Source: Acanthaster planci | Taxonomy: Eukaryota; Echinodermata; Asteroidea; Valvatida; Acanthasteridae | Direction: 5' to 3' | Assembly (NCBI RefSeq): GCF_001949145.1 | Contig: NW_019091357.1 | Coordinates: 4,348,500-4,410,499, forward strand | DNA: 62,000 nt | Shown: positions 1-9,496 of the stretch, in pieces | Position numbering within the stretch: position 1 is the stretch's first letter | How the letters are laid out: each line of letters begins with the position of its first letter | Program-made: the position numbers and the translations under genes | Notes under the pieces: model-generated | The model's input: only the letters and a program-made list of their open reading frames with translations | Databases searched by the model: none | Told to the model about the DNA's origin: nothing

Positions 1-392
1 GTATTTCTGGATTTCAAGGTGAAATTGAGAGGACAAGATGGAAAATCTGTATCGGTTGGCAGATTTCTTCCTGGAATTTAATGAAACAAGCCGGCACATT
101 TTTACAGTATGCAAATTAAAATAACACCGTGGATAAGTTAGCCGGAACATTTTTGCTGAAAATGTTTTTTCCCCAAAAGACACTTGGTTGCATTCTCAGA
201 GAGGCGATATTTTCTTGTCAAGGGGCAGGGGTAGTCTAGCATTATTGGAATTAATTATGTGACTAGTATATGCTTTGCAGGAGGGATTTGTACATGCCTT
301 ATTCGGAAAAGATCTTTAGAAGTAAATGGAGTCATCACATTGTCATTTGTTAAACAACGGCTTTTGCGGGTCCTATGCAACCCATTTGATGG

Positions 393-517
393 GCGACGCA
401 CGACGGACGACGCACGACGACGGGCGACGGACGACGGAAAATGGCATGTTTGGAACTGGTAAATGGCAGAATTGGGACATAACAAAAAGCAAAATGCGAC
501 GGACGACGGGCGACGGC
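393..517. repeat. GACG/CGAC-rich simple repeat
   Basis: Two blocks (about 393-437 and 497-517) are built from imperfect units of the type CGACGGACGACGGGCGACGG. About 60 bp of less repetitive sequence (AATGGCA, AATTGGGACAT) separates them. The blocks create spurious open frames on both strands. Confidence 0.75.
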
Positions 518-641
518 AGATATGGAATTCCATATGATATCCATTACTGACCATTGATAAAGGTGACCGGGTCCGCGTCATGGACGTATATAAAAAAATG
601 GACTCGCAATGCCCTTAATCAGCTCATAGAGATCATTGAAT

Positions 642-774
642 CCACCAGCGGCCATTTTACCGAGCCGAATACAAAGCTTGCCCGGCAATGCCCGCCTTTG
701 TTCTGCCTGGCGTCATTGGAAGCGAGCCAACCCGCGCATTTGTACTCGGCTTAGTAAAATGGCCGCTGGTTGGC
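642..774. repeat. Inverted repeat (hairpin, MITE-like)
   Basis: The left arm at 642-676 (CCACCAGCGGCCATTTTACC and onward) is the near-perfect reverse complement of the right arm at 738-774 (ending AAAATGGCCGCTGGTTGG). A related single arm, CTTTGTATTTGGCTCGGTAA, occurs at about 8860-8880, so this is probably a dispersed family. It is non-coding. Confidence 0.65.
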
Positions 775-2374
775 TTCTATTTCAAACAAAGGCGCTGCGA
801 GCCCAGGTTTTGTTTTTGTTTTTTTTATATATTTACGTCCGTGGTCCGCGTGCGGACTGAAAACCAAACACACAAAAGGTCAATGGGCAGTATAGGTCAT
901 CGTTGCCCTGATGACTGGATTCGTAAGTACCGGTACTGATGCAGGAACAAGGATTTCATCACTGGTGGAGTATCGCAAATCAAATTAGGCTCCACATTGT
1001 GCTGCGAACAGCAAGTAGCAGAACTCACGTCAGTGACCGTATGGTCACCAGGACCCTAATTTCGCCATTATGCTATGCCGTGAAATCCAACAAACTACAC
1101 AATTTAATCAGGGCAACCATATAAAATCATGCTCGTTCTTAGGGTACGCAGGGCCAGGGTTGCATCATTTTTCCCACGGCTCTATAATGCTGAAGCAAAT
1201 GAGCTGTGGTATGTATGTAGGTCGTTTACGTTTCAATTTTTGGAGCGTGGGGCGCCTGGGGAACACAGACCTTCACTGGAGGGCACGTACCCAGGCCCCC
1301 TTATACGTTGGATAGCCACTGATAGTGTTATGGTTACTCACTGTTTTAGGTAACACGGCAATCCCGCTAAGTCATATACATGTCCATGTAGTCTTGTACA
1401 TAGAAGTTCACCGTCGGTTACTAAAGCCAAGCTGTACAGCTTATGTAGTACACCGTGCTACATATACAGCACGTATGTTTCCTTTAACTTAGTTTGCTTT
1501 ATTGTTTAGGGTCGTACACAGGAATACCCGTGAGCTTTTGTGACGGAAACAAGACGCCAAAAGGATTGTTTTGTAAGTCAATGATCTTTTGAAATCAAAT
1601 ATGGTGAACCATAATATGACTGCCGAGCCAACTTGAGCGTAGCAATTGCACTACAGTAATCTTCAGCGCTAGCGCCGAACTTAATACGTATGTTCACCCA
1701 GCAGAGCCTGTGTGTCAATTTACATAATACGTGGGATTGTATGGGGTGGGGCGGCGCATGATAGGGGTAGCCATAATTCGGTCCTGCCTCCTGCGACTAC
1801 GGCTTCGAATTTTGATCAAAAGAGCCAGCAGCGGAGAGCCGTAGCCAGTGTTAAATACCTGTACATGCTGTAGTCTCACAAGTGCAAGGTTTTCTGGCTT
1901 CTATTCATTTTGTTTCTTCAGAAAATCCCACGAAATCGGTTTTTCTATAAAACAGCATGAAAGGAGACCGGCTTCGATTACGCCATCTCGTGCTCACGGG
2001 AGAAATCACTATTGTCAAGTCTCTTTATGGGTACTACAAATCAAGCTTAAATTAGAAACTAATAGCAAAAACGATTTGATTGGATTATCTGAAGACAAAA
2101 TAAACAAAGACAGAAAATTTGAGAGAAAATGATCAAAATCACACCCCTTTATATGTTTCAATGGCCCGCTCACACTTTTGCCGCCAAGGCCATTTGTGTG
2201 CATGCGTGCATAATTATGAATTTATTAGTGAAAAGGTCTATTCCTCTTACCCCCCCCCCAAAAAAAAACTACGACTGGTATGTCACGTACCGGGGGCATT
2301 ATCTTTTTTTTCACACAGATCCTCTGTTTGCAGGACTGCAAAGTTGTAATTGGTCGAGGTTTTTATCGTTTGTG

Positions 2375-4300
2375 ATGGCTTCCCAGACGACCGTCCAGTA
2401 CGACAGCGACAAATGGGGCTGGATCATGGTGGCGGTGGCGTTTCTTAGTACCTTCGCGGGTAACATCAAGGGGCTGGGTGTCCTTCTCATTCCCATAACG
2501 AACGACCTGGACACCGATCTGTGGCTGGTAGGCTGGACCGTTGTCCTGTACGGCATGATGCAAAACTGTTTGGGTGAGCATTTGAAGGTTGACTCGTGGG
2601 ATTTATGCTTCCAGAGACGTCGTAGGATGTTCATCTTTTTTTTTTATTCTACCTCTCAACAGGTCCTTTTGTGGGAGCCCTGTGTCGCCTCGTGGGAAGC
2701 CGTCCCATGATGGTTCTGGGCGGAGTTCTCCAGACGCTTGGCCTTCTATTGACGTCGGTATCCCCCAGCGTTTTCCCAATTACTATTTTCATTATTGGAC
2801 TTTCAGGTAAATTGTTAAATCTATCTCAATTAAATTAAGACGATGCCCAGTGTGCGAGTAATGAATCAAAGTTGCTGAAAAGAGCTATATGAAGAGTCCT
2901 GTGGAAATACCAAAGTCCCTTCCAAGTCATCCTCAGCGTGAAGAAAGTAATTCCATTAGATTTGATGTTATGTGTAAGGCCTCTGAAACACAGATACAAA
3001 GTCGATACAGACAGTGTGCCAATCACAACAAAATGACTTGAACAGCAGTGACAGAGCTAAGATTTAAAAAAATTGCTTACTTTCATGACGTTTAATTGGC
3101 TCTCATATTCCGATTTCTGTTTTTTGAAGGTCTAGGTTCTGCCCTCATTTTGTTCATCGGTATGGCTGTGACAGCTTCATACTTCAAAGAGAAATACCCA
3201 TTGGCTGTTGGCTTATCTATGATGGGTCTTCCCATTGGTATGATGGCATACGGGCCAATAACCCAGGTACTTTTGGAGACATATGGATGGAGAGGAGCCA
3301 CGCTGTTGCTAGGAGGTGTCTCGTTCCATCTTTTGGCTGGTAGTTTGTTGGTGAGACGAGACCTATCCTCCCTTTCAACCAAAACTGATCGGTACCAAGC
3401 AGTTTCGGTAAACGAGGAAAGAGAAAATGATCAGCAAGAGGGAGAAGGGAGTGGCCCTAGTAACGAAATGCCCACCGTTGATGGTGCAAGTCGATCGGAT
3501 GATTACCTTCATCAAGGCAAGGCGATGATGCTTTACGCAAGCTGTATGACTGCTATGGACTTCGCCGTGCTCGCTGATGCAAGGTTCGTTTTATTGGTGG
3601 CCGGGAGGTGCACAGCTGCGTTCGCCTTCAGTGGCTTCGTGGTGTTCTTGGTGTCGCACGGTCAACTTCAGGGGCTGAGCGAGACTGAGGCGTCGTTCTT
3701 GCCGACATCTTTCGGCATTGGCAACGTCATTGGCAAGGCTGTGGCTCCCTTCCTGCAGCAGCTTGACGTGAAACCGTCTATGACATTCTGGGAGTGCTTA
3801 GGGGCATCGCTTGTTGGCGCCTCGTTCCTCATCGATGCCTTCATCCGACCCTTCGTTGGCCAGTTGGCCGTTTGTGCTGTGATAGGACTGAGTTTCGCAT
3901 TTGTATATCAGGCTATTGACGTAAAGGTACGGTTTTTGACAACGGATGAACGTCTTGTTAGTGTCCTTGGCTGGCAAGGGGTGTTGCCGGGATGTTTGGT
4001 GGATTGATACCAGGTTTGTATGTTTAAGTTGATGCTGTAGTGTCTTACATATCATTTTCCGTGTGTACCTCCTGCATAGATGCCATGGGCTTTAATTAGC
4101 ACATTCTTGGTTTTTGTTTTTTGGTTTTTTGTTTTTAACTATAGAGTTAAAATAAATGTTGTTACTCGATTTTCCTAGGATGGGTTTACGAGTTGACGGG
4201 GAGTTTCAGCATAGCCCTGTGTGTGTACGGCGGGGTGACGTTGCTGTCAATTCCTTTGTACCTCGTCGAGTCCATGTGCGCCAAGGCGCCAACGCACTGA
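2375..4300 (+). pseudogene. SLC16-like monocarboxylate transporter, copy 1 (frameshifted near its end)
   Basis: Four exons: 2375-2573, 2663-2806, 3130-4013 and 4179-4300, all with GT/AG junctions at phase 1. The protein starts MASQTTVQYDSDKWGWIMVA; DKWGW sits where SLC16 proteins carry a D-G-x-W-G-W-type motif at the start of TM1. Exon 3 carries YFKEKYPLAVGL, which matches the conserved SLC16 TM4-TM5 signature, then a hydrophilic central loop rich in E, Q, S and D (about residues 195-245) and the C-terminal membrane segments. The family moves lactate, pyruvate or related monocarboxylates across the plasma membrane with protons; the substrate here is unknown. Compared with copy 2, about 10 bases are missing at about 3976-3990. 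The frame therefore stops at 4005-4007 (406 aa) although the last exon (GWVYELTGSFSIAL) is intact in the expected frame; an undamaged version would be about 452 aa. It may be a recent pseudogene, a truncated but active gene, or carry an assembly error. Confidence 0.75.
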
Positions 4301-4408
4301 AAAGAAACTCTGCCGCTCGAGCAGGAACTGTTCGACTGAAGCTTTTCCATCGTTACTTTAACCGAAGAAACGATACCAGCTTATTGAATAGGGACTTTCT
4401 TCAAAAAT

Positions 4409-4897
4409 TACGAAAGCCCTGTAGTGCCATCAAGCATGCATTTTCAAAAAGTAAAGTATATTTTTTCAAAGTCCGTTTTTAGGAGGTATAGTTTTTCTAA
4501 CTTCGTTTTTACGCGCTCGGGACAAACATTCTGAAGACAAACATTCTCCAGATATATTTTTATCAAGTTTGTTTTTATGCCATATATTTTTTCCAAGCTG
4601 ATTTTCATTACATTTTCAGGTTTTGATTTATTTCTCACAAAAACAAATTTAACCGAAATATAACTCATAAAAAGGAACTATAAATAATCTTCGAAAACAA
4701 CTTCTTCAAATTTGGGGACATTTCTATTTATAGATCTTACGGGAACGAACCGGACAATAGATATCTCGAACAGACAAACTTGAGTAAAAGATATCTCGTA
4801 GAAACGAAGTTGAAAAATGTACTTCATAAGAATGAACTTTGAAAAGCATACCTCACTTTTTGAAAATATACACTTGATGGCACTCCTGGGCTTTCAT
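4409..4897. mobile_element. Fold-back MITE-like element
   Basis: The two halves are diverged reverse complements. The left end (CGAAAGCCCTGTAGTGCCAT at 4411) and the inverted right end (GAAAGCCCAGGAGTGCCATC read from 4896) continue to match for over 100 bp. Inside the arms a degenerate ~30-bp unit recurs (ATATATTTTT-CAAGTTTGTTTTTAYG-like), which gives a periodic Lys/Ile/Tyr-rich frame on the - strand at 4444-4668 that is not a gene. It lies 109 bp after the stop of transporter copy 1 and may supply part of its 3' UTR. Confidence 0.75.
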
Positions 4898-5552
4898 AAA
4901 AAATACAAAAGAGCCTGTGATAAAAACGAACTTAGTTTCTAAAAAGATGGAGTTATATTTCTCCTGAAACAGTGTGTTTCTTTTCAGAAATGTTAATGAT
5001 TTCTTTTATTTTTAAATCGTAATGCTATTGCTTGCTTTTGGATAATTTCCATGGTATTTTACAATGAGTTATTCAGGTAACAAGCAGTTTTTAGCAACAA
5101 ACGTTTCTTTTGTATATAAGCAAAAAATAGAGCAACTCCATTTCCTTTAAATGTGAGGTGTATAGCCAAGCAAGAATAGTTTAATTACATAACGTTGAGG
5201 GTGTCTAAGCCTGTGCTGCATTATCGTTCATCAGAAGCTTTTGTAAGACTACGCATGTATAAGTACTGGACTTATATAGTTTGTCATCCCTTGAAATATC
5301 GTGGCATGCCGCACGTACAGATCTCATTTTGTTTTGACTTGTGAACCCTCTCAGGTAGTTGTCGTAGAGTCTTTATTTATGTATTGCATTGTTACTTAAT
5401 CACCAACACTGAGCCTAGAGATCAGTCGTGCACTTGGGAATCTCTGATTTTAAAAGGCGTTTATGAGACAATAACAGTGACTATATTGATCTTCCATCAT
5501 CACCTTTATGAGCATCAGATGTGATTTCAAGCTATTCATGGTGACAGACAAC
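4898..5552. other. Intergenic, AT-rich, nothing recognised
   Basis: No supported open frame or structured repeat was found between the fold-back element and the Penelope-like element. Confidence 0.4.
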
Positions 5553-5688
5553 TAAGGTGGAAAGCTTGCGGTGGCACCATGCAAGGATACGATCTCTTTG
5601 TGACTCTGCATGGTTCTGAATAGAACCGTGAGGAACTCAACGTTTCGGACAGTATGCTCTGTCCGTCGTCAGGAGACTGAAGAGATGC
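5553..5688 (-). repeat. Left terminal inverted repeat (3' pLTR-like) with hammerhead-like core
   Basis: 136 bp, reverse complement of 7212-7347. On the - strand it contains CTGACGA (5672-5666), a 6-bp stem (GGACAG/CTGTCC) and GAAAC (5646-5642), which resembles the conserved core of hammerhead ribozymes known from Penelope-like pLTRs. It also contains the short hairpin GGTTCTGAATAGAACC. Confidence 0.8.
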
Positions 5689-5741
5689 AGGCATGGAGGG
5701 GGGTTTATAAGCTGACTGGGAGTACTGGAGTGTGACGGATC

Positions 5742-6330
5742 CTACTGTGTAGTCAGGTGGAACGAGGATGCAGCTGGTGGATCCACCTGGGTACTGATGC
5801 ATGTCAGTTGGTGATGGGCTGTGGCGGGGGAAGGTTGCCTGGGTATAGGAGACCCAGAGGACCCATCAGACCGGGAGATGAGCAGGGGCTGCCAGATGTC
5901 GCTGATGGAGAAGCCGATGTCTTGAGGCACGATGGGGTGTTTGGAGATTTCCAAGGCTTCTCTAATGCGTCTTGGGTACCACTGTTCGATACTAGCGATG
6001 AGGTGGGCTTCTTCCAAGTTGATGATGTAGTATTTGGCGTGGGAATGTTTGATGATGGCTGACTTCTCATAGTCCCCCTTCCTGCCATGGGCTTTGTGTT
6101 CTTTGATCCTGGTAGGGAGGTCCCTACCAGTCTCTCCGATGTACACTTTGCCACACTGGCAGGGGATCTTGTACACACCTGGTCGGCTGTGTGGATCTTG
6201 CCTGTCCTTATGGGAAGTCAGCATCTGGATCTTGAGGGGAGCTGTGTGGAACACCTTGATGTTGTCCTTGCTCAGGATACGCTGGATGTAGTGGGAGGTA
6301 CGTCCTAGGTAGGGGAGAGTGACAGAACTA
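5742..6330 (-). pseudogene. Penelope-like GIY-YIG endonuclease domain
   Basis: Frame-shifted continuation of the RT. It reads RTSHYIQRILSKDNIKVFHT, then PGVYKIPCQCGKVYIGETGR, then PTRIKEHKAHGRKGDYEKSA and ends at a stop at 5742. GVYKI...VYIGETGR...R..EH is the GIY-YIG nuclease core: the Tyr pair, the catalytic Arg after ETG, and the downstream Glu/His. In Penelope-like elements this domain nicks the target. The C-terminal tail (IGFSISDIWQPLL) is also typical of the family. It lies just inside the left inverted repeat. Confidence 0.9.
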
Positions 6331-6340
6331 GGGGCCTTAT

Positions 6341-7180
6341 CTAGTTGGCTTTGGGTATAGGAGACCCTACGGCCGGGAGGGGGACTTGATCTTGGGTCTT
6401 GATCTGCTTGGGCTGGTATCCGTGGCGTTGGAGTGCCGTGGAGATGTGGTGGAGTTCCTTGTGTAGGTGCTCTTGGTCGCAGATGTTGTAGGCTCGGCGG
6501 ATGAGGGCTCTGTTGACCGATGACTTGATTTTGGGGTGGTGGAAGGAGGCGCTGTTGAGGTACCGGTCGGTGTGGGTGGGCTTGAGATAAACCCTCCGGG
6601 CCAGACTTCCATCCTTCCTTCTGGACACCTCAACGTCAAGAAACGAAATGCTGCCATTCCTCTCTTGTTCCATGGTGAATTGGATGCTGCTGTGAAGCAC
6701 GATGAGGTGGTCCATGAAGAGTTGAAGGTTGTCTTGCCTGTGCTCCCAGATGACGAAGGTGTCATCCACATACCGGAGCCAGATCTTTGGGCGGTGGTCT
6801 GCTGTGGCAATGGCGGTCTGCTCGCACTCTTCCATGAAAATGCCAGCCAGAATCGGGGATATAGGGGATCCCATGGAGGTTGCAGCTGTTTGTTCATAGA
6901 ATTTGTCCCGCCACTGGAAGCTGGCAGAATCGACGCAGGTGGTGAGGAGGTCTTGAAGCTGGTTGGGGGTGAGGTCGGTGCGGTCCTTGAGGCTGGTGTC
7001 GGCCTGGAGTCGGTCACTCGCTATAGTGCTTGTGTCGGATGTGGGAACGCAGGTGAAGAGTGACACGACATCAAAGCTGACCATGATGTCGCCTGGCTGC
7101 AGCCGGAGGTCTTGGATGATGGACGAGAATTCATCTGAGTTCTTGATATGATGCTGGCAGTTGCCAACTAGAGGGCGAAG
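6341..7180 (-). pseudogene. Penelope-like reverse transcriptase fragment
   Basis: The reading contains MVSFDVVSLFTCVPTSD (motif A, with the first catalytic Asp), TSMGSPISPILAGIFMEE (motif B, GxP-SP type) and WLRYVDDTFVIW (motif C, YVDD box). These are followed by FLDVEVSRRKDGSL and a thumb-like region with NSASFHHPKIKSSV. This is RT fingers/palm/thumb of the Penelope type, which uses nicked target DNA as a primer. The part upstream of motif A is cut off by the right inverted repeat, and a TAG occurs about 30 codons before motif A. The frame breaks at 6341, with the product continuing in another frame at 6254. Confidence 0.9.
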
Positions 7181-7211
7181 GATCTAGGCCAGGTGTCTTG
7201 CAGTGTTGTCG

Positions 7212-7347
7212 GCATCTCTTCAGTCTCCTGACGACGGACAGAGCATACTGTCCGAAACGTTGAGTTCCTCACGGTTCTTTTCAGAACCATACAGACTCAC
7301 AAAGAGATCGTATCCTTGCATGGTGCCACCGCAAGCTTTCCACCTTA
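7212..7347 (+). repeat. Right terminal inverted repeat with hammerhead-like core
   Basis: Mirror copy of 5553-5688. On the + strand CTGACGA lies at 7228-7234, the stem at 7236-7241/7248-7253 and GAAAC at 7254-7258. One extra C follows CTGACGA before the paired stem, and I could not find convincing stems I and III, so catalytic activity is not shown. Confidence 0.8.
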
Positions 7348-9288
7348 ATTTATGAGCGCCAAGGAGGTCAAATGTTAGAAACTGAGGCAAGTGTTCGCCG
7401 TACTTGTGGATGTGGTGTAAACAGGTGGTTGCATTGGAACAACATGATAAACTGGGTTGGCAACTTGGGTATTACTTTACACAATCAAACAATTGGGGAT
7501 TTAGAGCTCATTGAAGTGTGGCAGTCGGACAGTTTCTGATCTGTCGAACGAATTAAAAGAGTCATATTTGTTACTTATGTCCTTTTGTAACAAATCCAAC
7601 GTCAAATCGAAGATCCACATGACGTAGACATAAGTCTTACACAATATATGGGCCTACGCGCAGAGGCAAGGACTGCGCTTGATCCGCGACTCGCTGGGAG
7701 AGAGTCACTGAGTTTGACAAAGCATTAATTTTGAACCGTGAGCATGAGGTTTTATATCTACGTAACATAATTTGAATTAGATCGATGACGGGGTTTTCCT
7801 TTACAAAATATCTGTTTACTGGAACTTCAATTTTAGAGTTATTATGAACCATTTCTTTTGTTTTTTGCCCTATATTTCTTGAAAACCCATTAACAAAGAT
7901 GACACCTCATTTTGCAATCGAATCGAAACCAGACACCGCCTACTGTTGCTGTGCTTTTGTTAAGCACAGATATTGAGCATGCGCGTTTTGTACGTGTTGT
8001 AGTGGAAACGTAACTACCCATAGGGAGTGGCCATTCAGTGCCTTTTTACCTCAATGCACCATGTAATACCGACACCAGTGCCTCGTTAACCCATGCACTG
8101 AGTAACTGGGTTTAATCACGAGTATTTTGGTAAGAGCGTACACAGATAAATATGGTTCTCAGGTTCCGCACACGCAACAGAACGACGAATTCATGAGACA
8201 TTTGCCGGCGACAACTCTTTGAACTTTAACCAAATGAGTCCCGTTGTTTAAAAACCGGGGCAAATGTTTGGCTGATTGTTTTACTAGTCAGCTTGTCGTG
8301 AATTTGGTGTTCACAGGTGAGTGCACTGGATCCAGGTTTTAACTTCGGTTTCAAGTAAAGAAATCTGCCATTGAAGTGTGATACATATTTTCTGAACCCA
8401 TCACACAAAAGGAGGTCATATTTTTAGTGATAAGCATGGTCTCAGGTACTCTACGAATGACAATGCCAAAACCAGTTTGTAATGCGTCTGAACTTTACTA
8501 GACCTATGAATGTTGAGACAGAATGGCAGCCGGTTAGCCTACTACCCAAATGAAGCGACACAGGAGAAATCTACCAATAAATCTATTTCTGCGCATGGCA
8601 AACGTGTAACCGGATTATTGCACGGTTTCTGTGATTCACTTGTTGCTCTACAAGATCACTTGCATCATATGAAATATCTGCATGGGCTCGCATCAGTGCC
8701 CTTTATTTAGCCCACGTTGCAGCAGAGGTCAAGCCCGGCGGACATGTACATTGTATGGATACAAATAAGGTGATACGAGGCTTCCCGTCATCGTTGACCC
8801 AATCGGAGTCGTTTGTGGTAAATACATGTACTGCAATGGTTCGCTAAAGCCAACGATCACCTTTGTATTTGGCTCGGTAAGAAAGCCGTCAGTGGCTTCA
8901 GTTTAGAGCAGTTCGGGTCCAGACCTTGTTATACGATGTCCATGTACCATATACCAGGCAAGATATGGGACGGAGGGGGTACCCCCCCCTTACCTGACCA
9001 ACACAAAGGCTGGGGGGGTTCTCTCAGTCCCATATCTTGCTTTAAATGGTACCATGAGGTGTCTCCTGTACCGAAGCGAATCACAGCCTGTTGATGAGGT
9101 ATACATGTAAAAGAACTCTGGTGGGTAAATTTTAGCACTTGGATGCCACAAGCAGAGTAACCCTTGTAGGACCATGATTTGACACTGTTTAAAAAAGCTT
9201 TGTTATTTTTTTAACACTACAGCTTTAGCAGTTTGGTCGGACATGGCATGAAAGTATAATTTACAGATCTAACCTGACATAAGATTTT
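7348..9288. other. Gene-free interval between Penelope element and transporter copy 2
   Basis: No gene is supported, and exon 1 of transporter copy 2 (DKWGW region) is not visible here. Contents: a repeat arm at about 8858-8890 related to 642-676, and a hairpin at 8942-9054. Otherwise it is unremarkable AT-rich sequence. Confidence 0.4.
8942..9054. repeat. Short inverted repeat (hairpin)
   Basis: GTACCATATACCAGGCAAGA and the following TATGGGAC on the left pair with GTCCCATATCTTGC...ATGGTACC on the right. About 45 bp of C- and G-rich loop lie between them. Likely a small palindromic MITE remnant. Confidence 0.6.
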
Positions 9289-9466
9289 CAGTCCCTACCT
9301 GATTCCGTGGGTTTTACCCAGAATGCTCCTGTGGGGTTTTCCTCCCACCAAACTGTAACTGCTTCTCATTGGGATCTCCCTGTACAAGTTTCGTCGGGCT
9401 TGCGCGCTACAGTGTCTAGGGTACTTTTGTGGAATCCTTGGTTTCATTACCAGCCAGGGGCAAAAA
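9289..9466 (+). mobile_element. SINE body/tail fragment (copy C)
   Basis: Begins CAGTCCCTACCTGATTCCGT, continues through TGGGGTTTTCCTCCCACCAA and ends near GGAATCCTTGGTTTCATTAC. The first part matches the inverted copies at 19129-19322 and 30060-30250, and the last part matches the inverted fragment at 61830-62000. The tRNA-like head is absent. It ends about 30 bp before the acceptor of exon 2 of transporter copy 2. Confidence 0.7.
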
Positions 9467-9496
9467 TAGAGGGTTTTCATTACTGTCGTGTTGCAG

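Larger units (their letters stand above)
1..2374. other. Intergenic, no gene recognised
   Basis: I see no supported gene before the transporter at 2375. The stretch holds a GACG-rich simple repeat (393-517), an inverted repeat (642-774) and a block at about 1035-1090 related to 23886-23930. The short open frames here are low-complexity or cross the repeats and have no recognisable protein similarity. A promoter for the transporter would lie just upstream of 2375, but I see no clear TATA box or initiator. Confidence 0.5.
5553..7347 (-). mobile_element. Penelope-like retroelement, 5'-truncated, with terminal inverted repeats
   Basis: On the - strand, a reverse transcriptase domain is followed by a GIY-YIG endonuclease domain, the order that defines Penelope-like elements. 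136-bp inverted repeats (5553-5688 and 7212-7347, only about 3 differences seen) bound the element. The coding part begins directly inside the right repeat, in the middle of the RT (DNTARHLA...), so the N-terminal part of the protein is missing. There is an in-frame TAG near 7180 and a frameshift at about 6345-6395 between RT and endonuclease, so this copy is dead. The high identity of the repeats suggests fairly recent insertion. Inverted terminal pLTR-like copies are a known feature of this class. I saw no clear target-site duplication. Confidence 0.9.

Noticed and set aside
255-581. Arg/Ser-rich frames at the window start
   Set aside because: Created by the GACG simple repeat.
4444-4668. 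Lys/Ile/Tyr-rich periodic open frame on the - strand
   Set aside because: It is the translation of the ~30-bp repeats inside the fold-back element.
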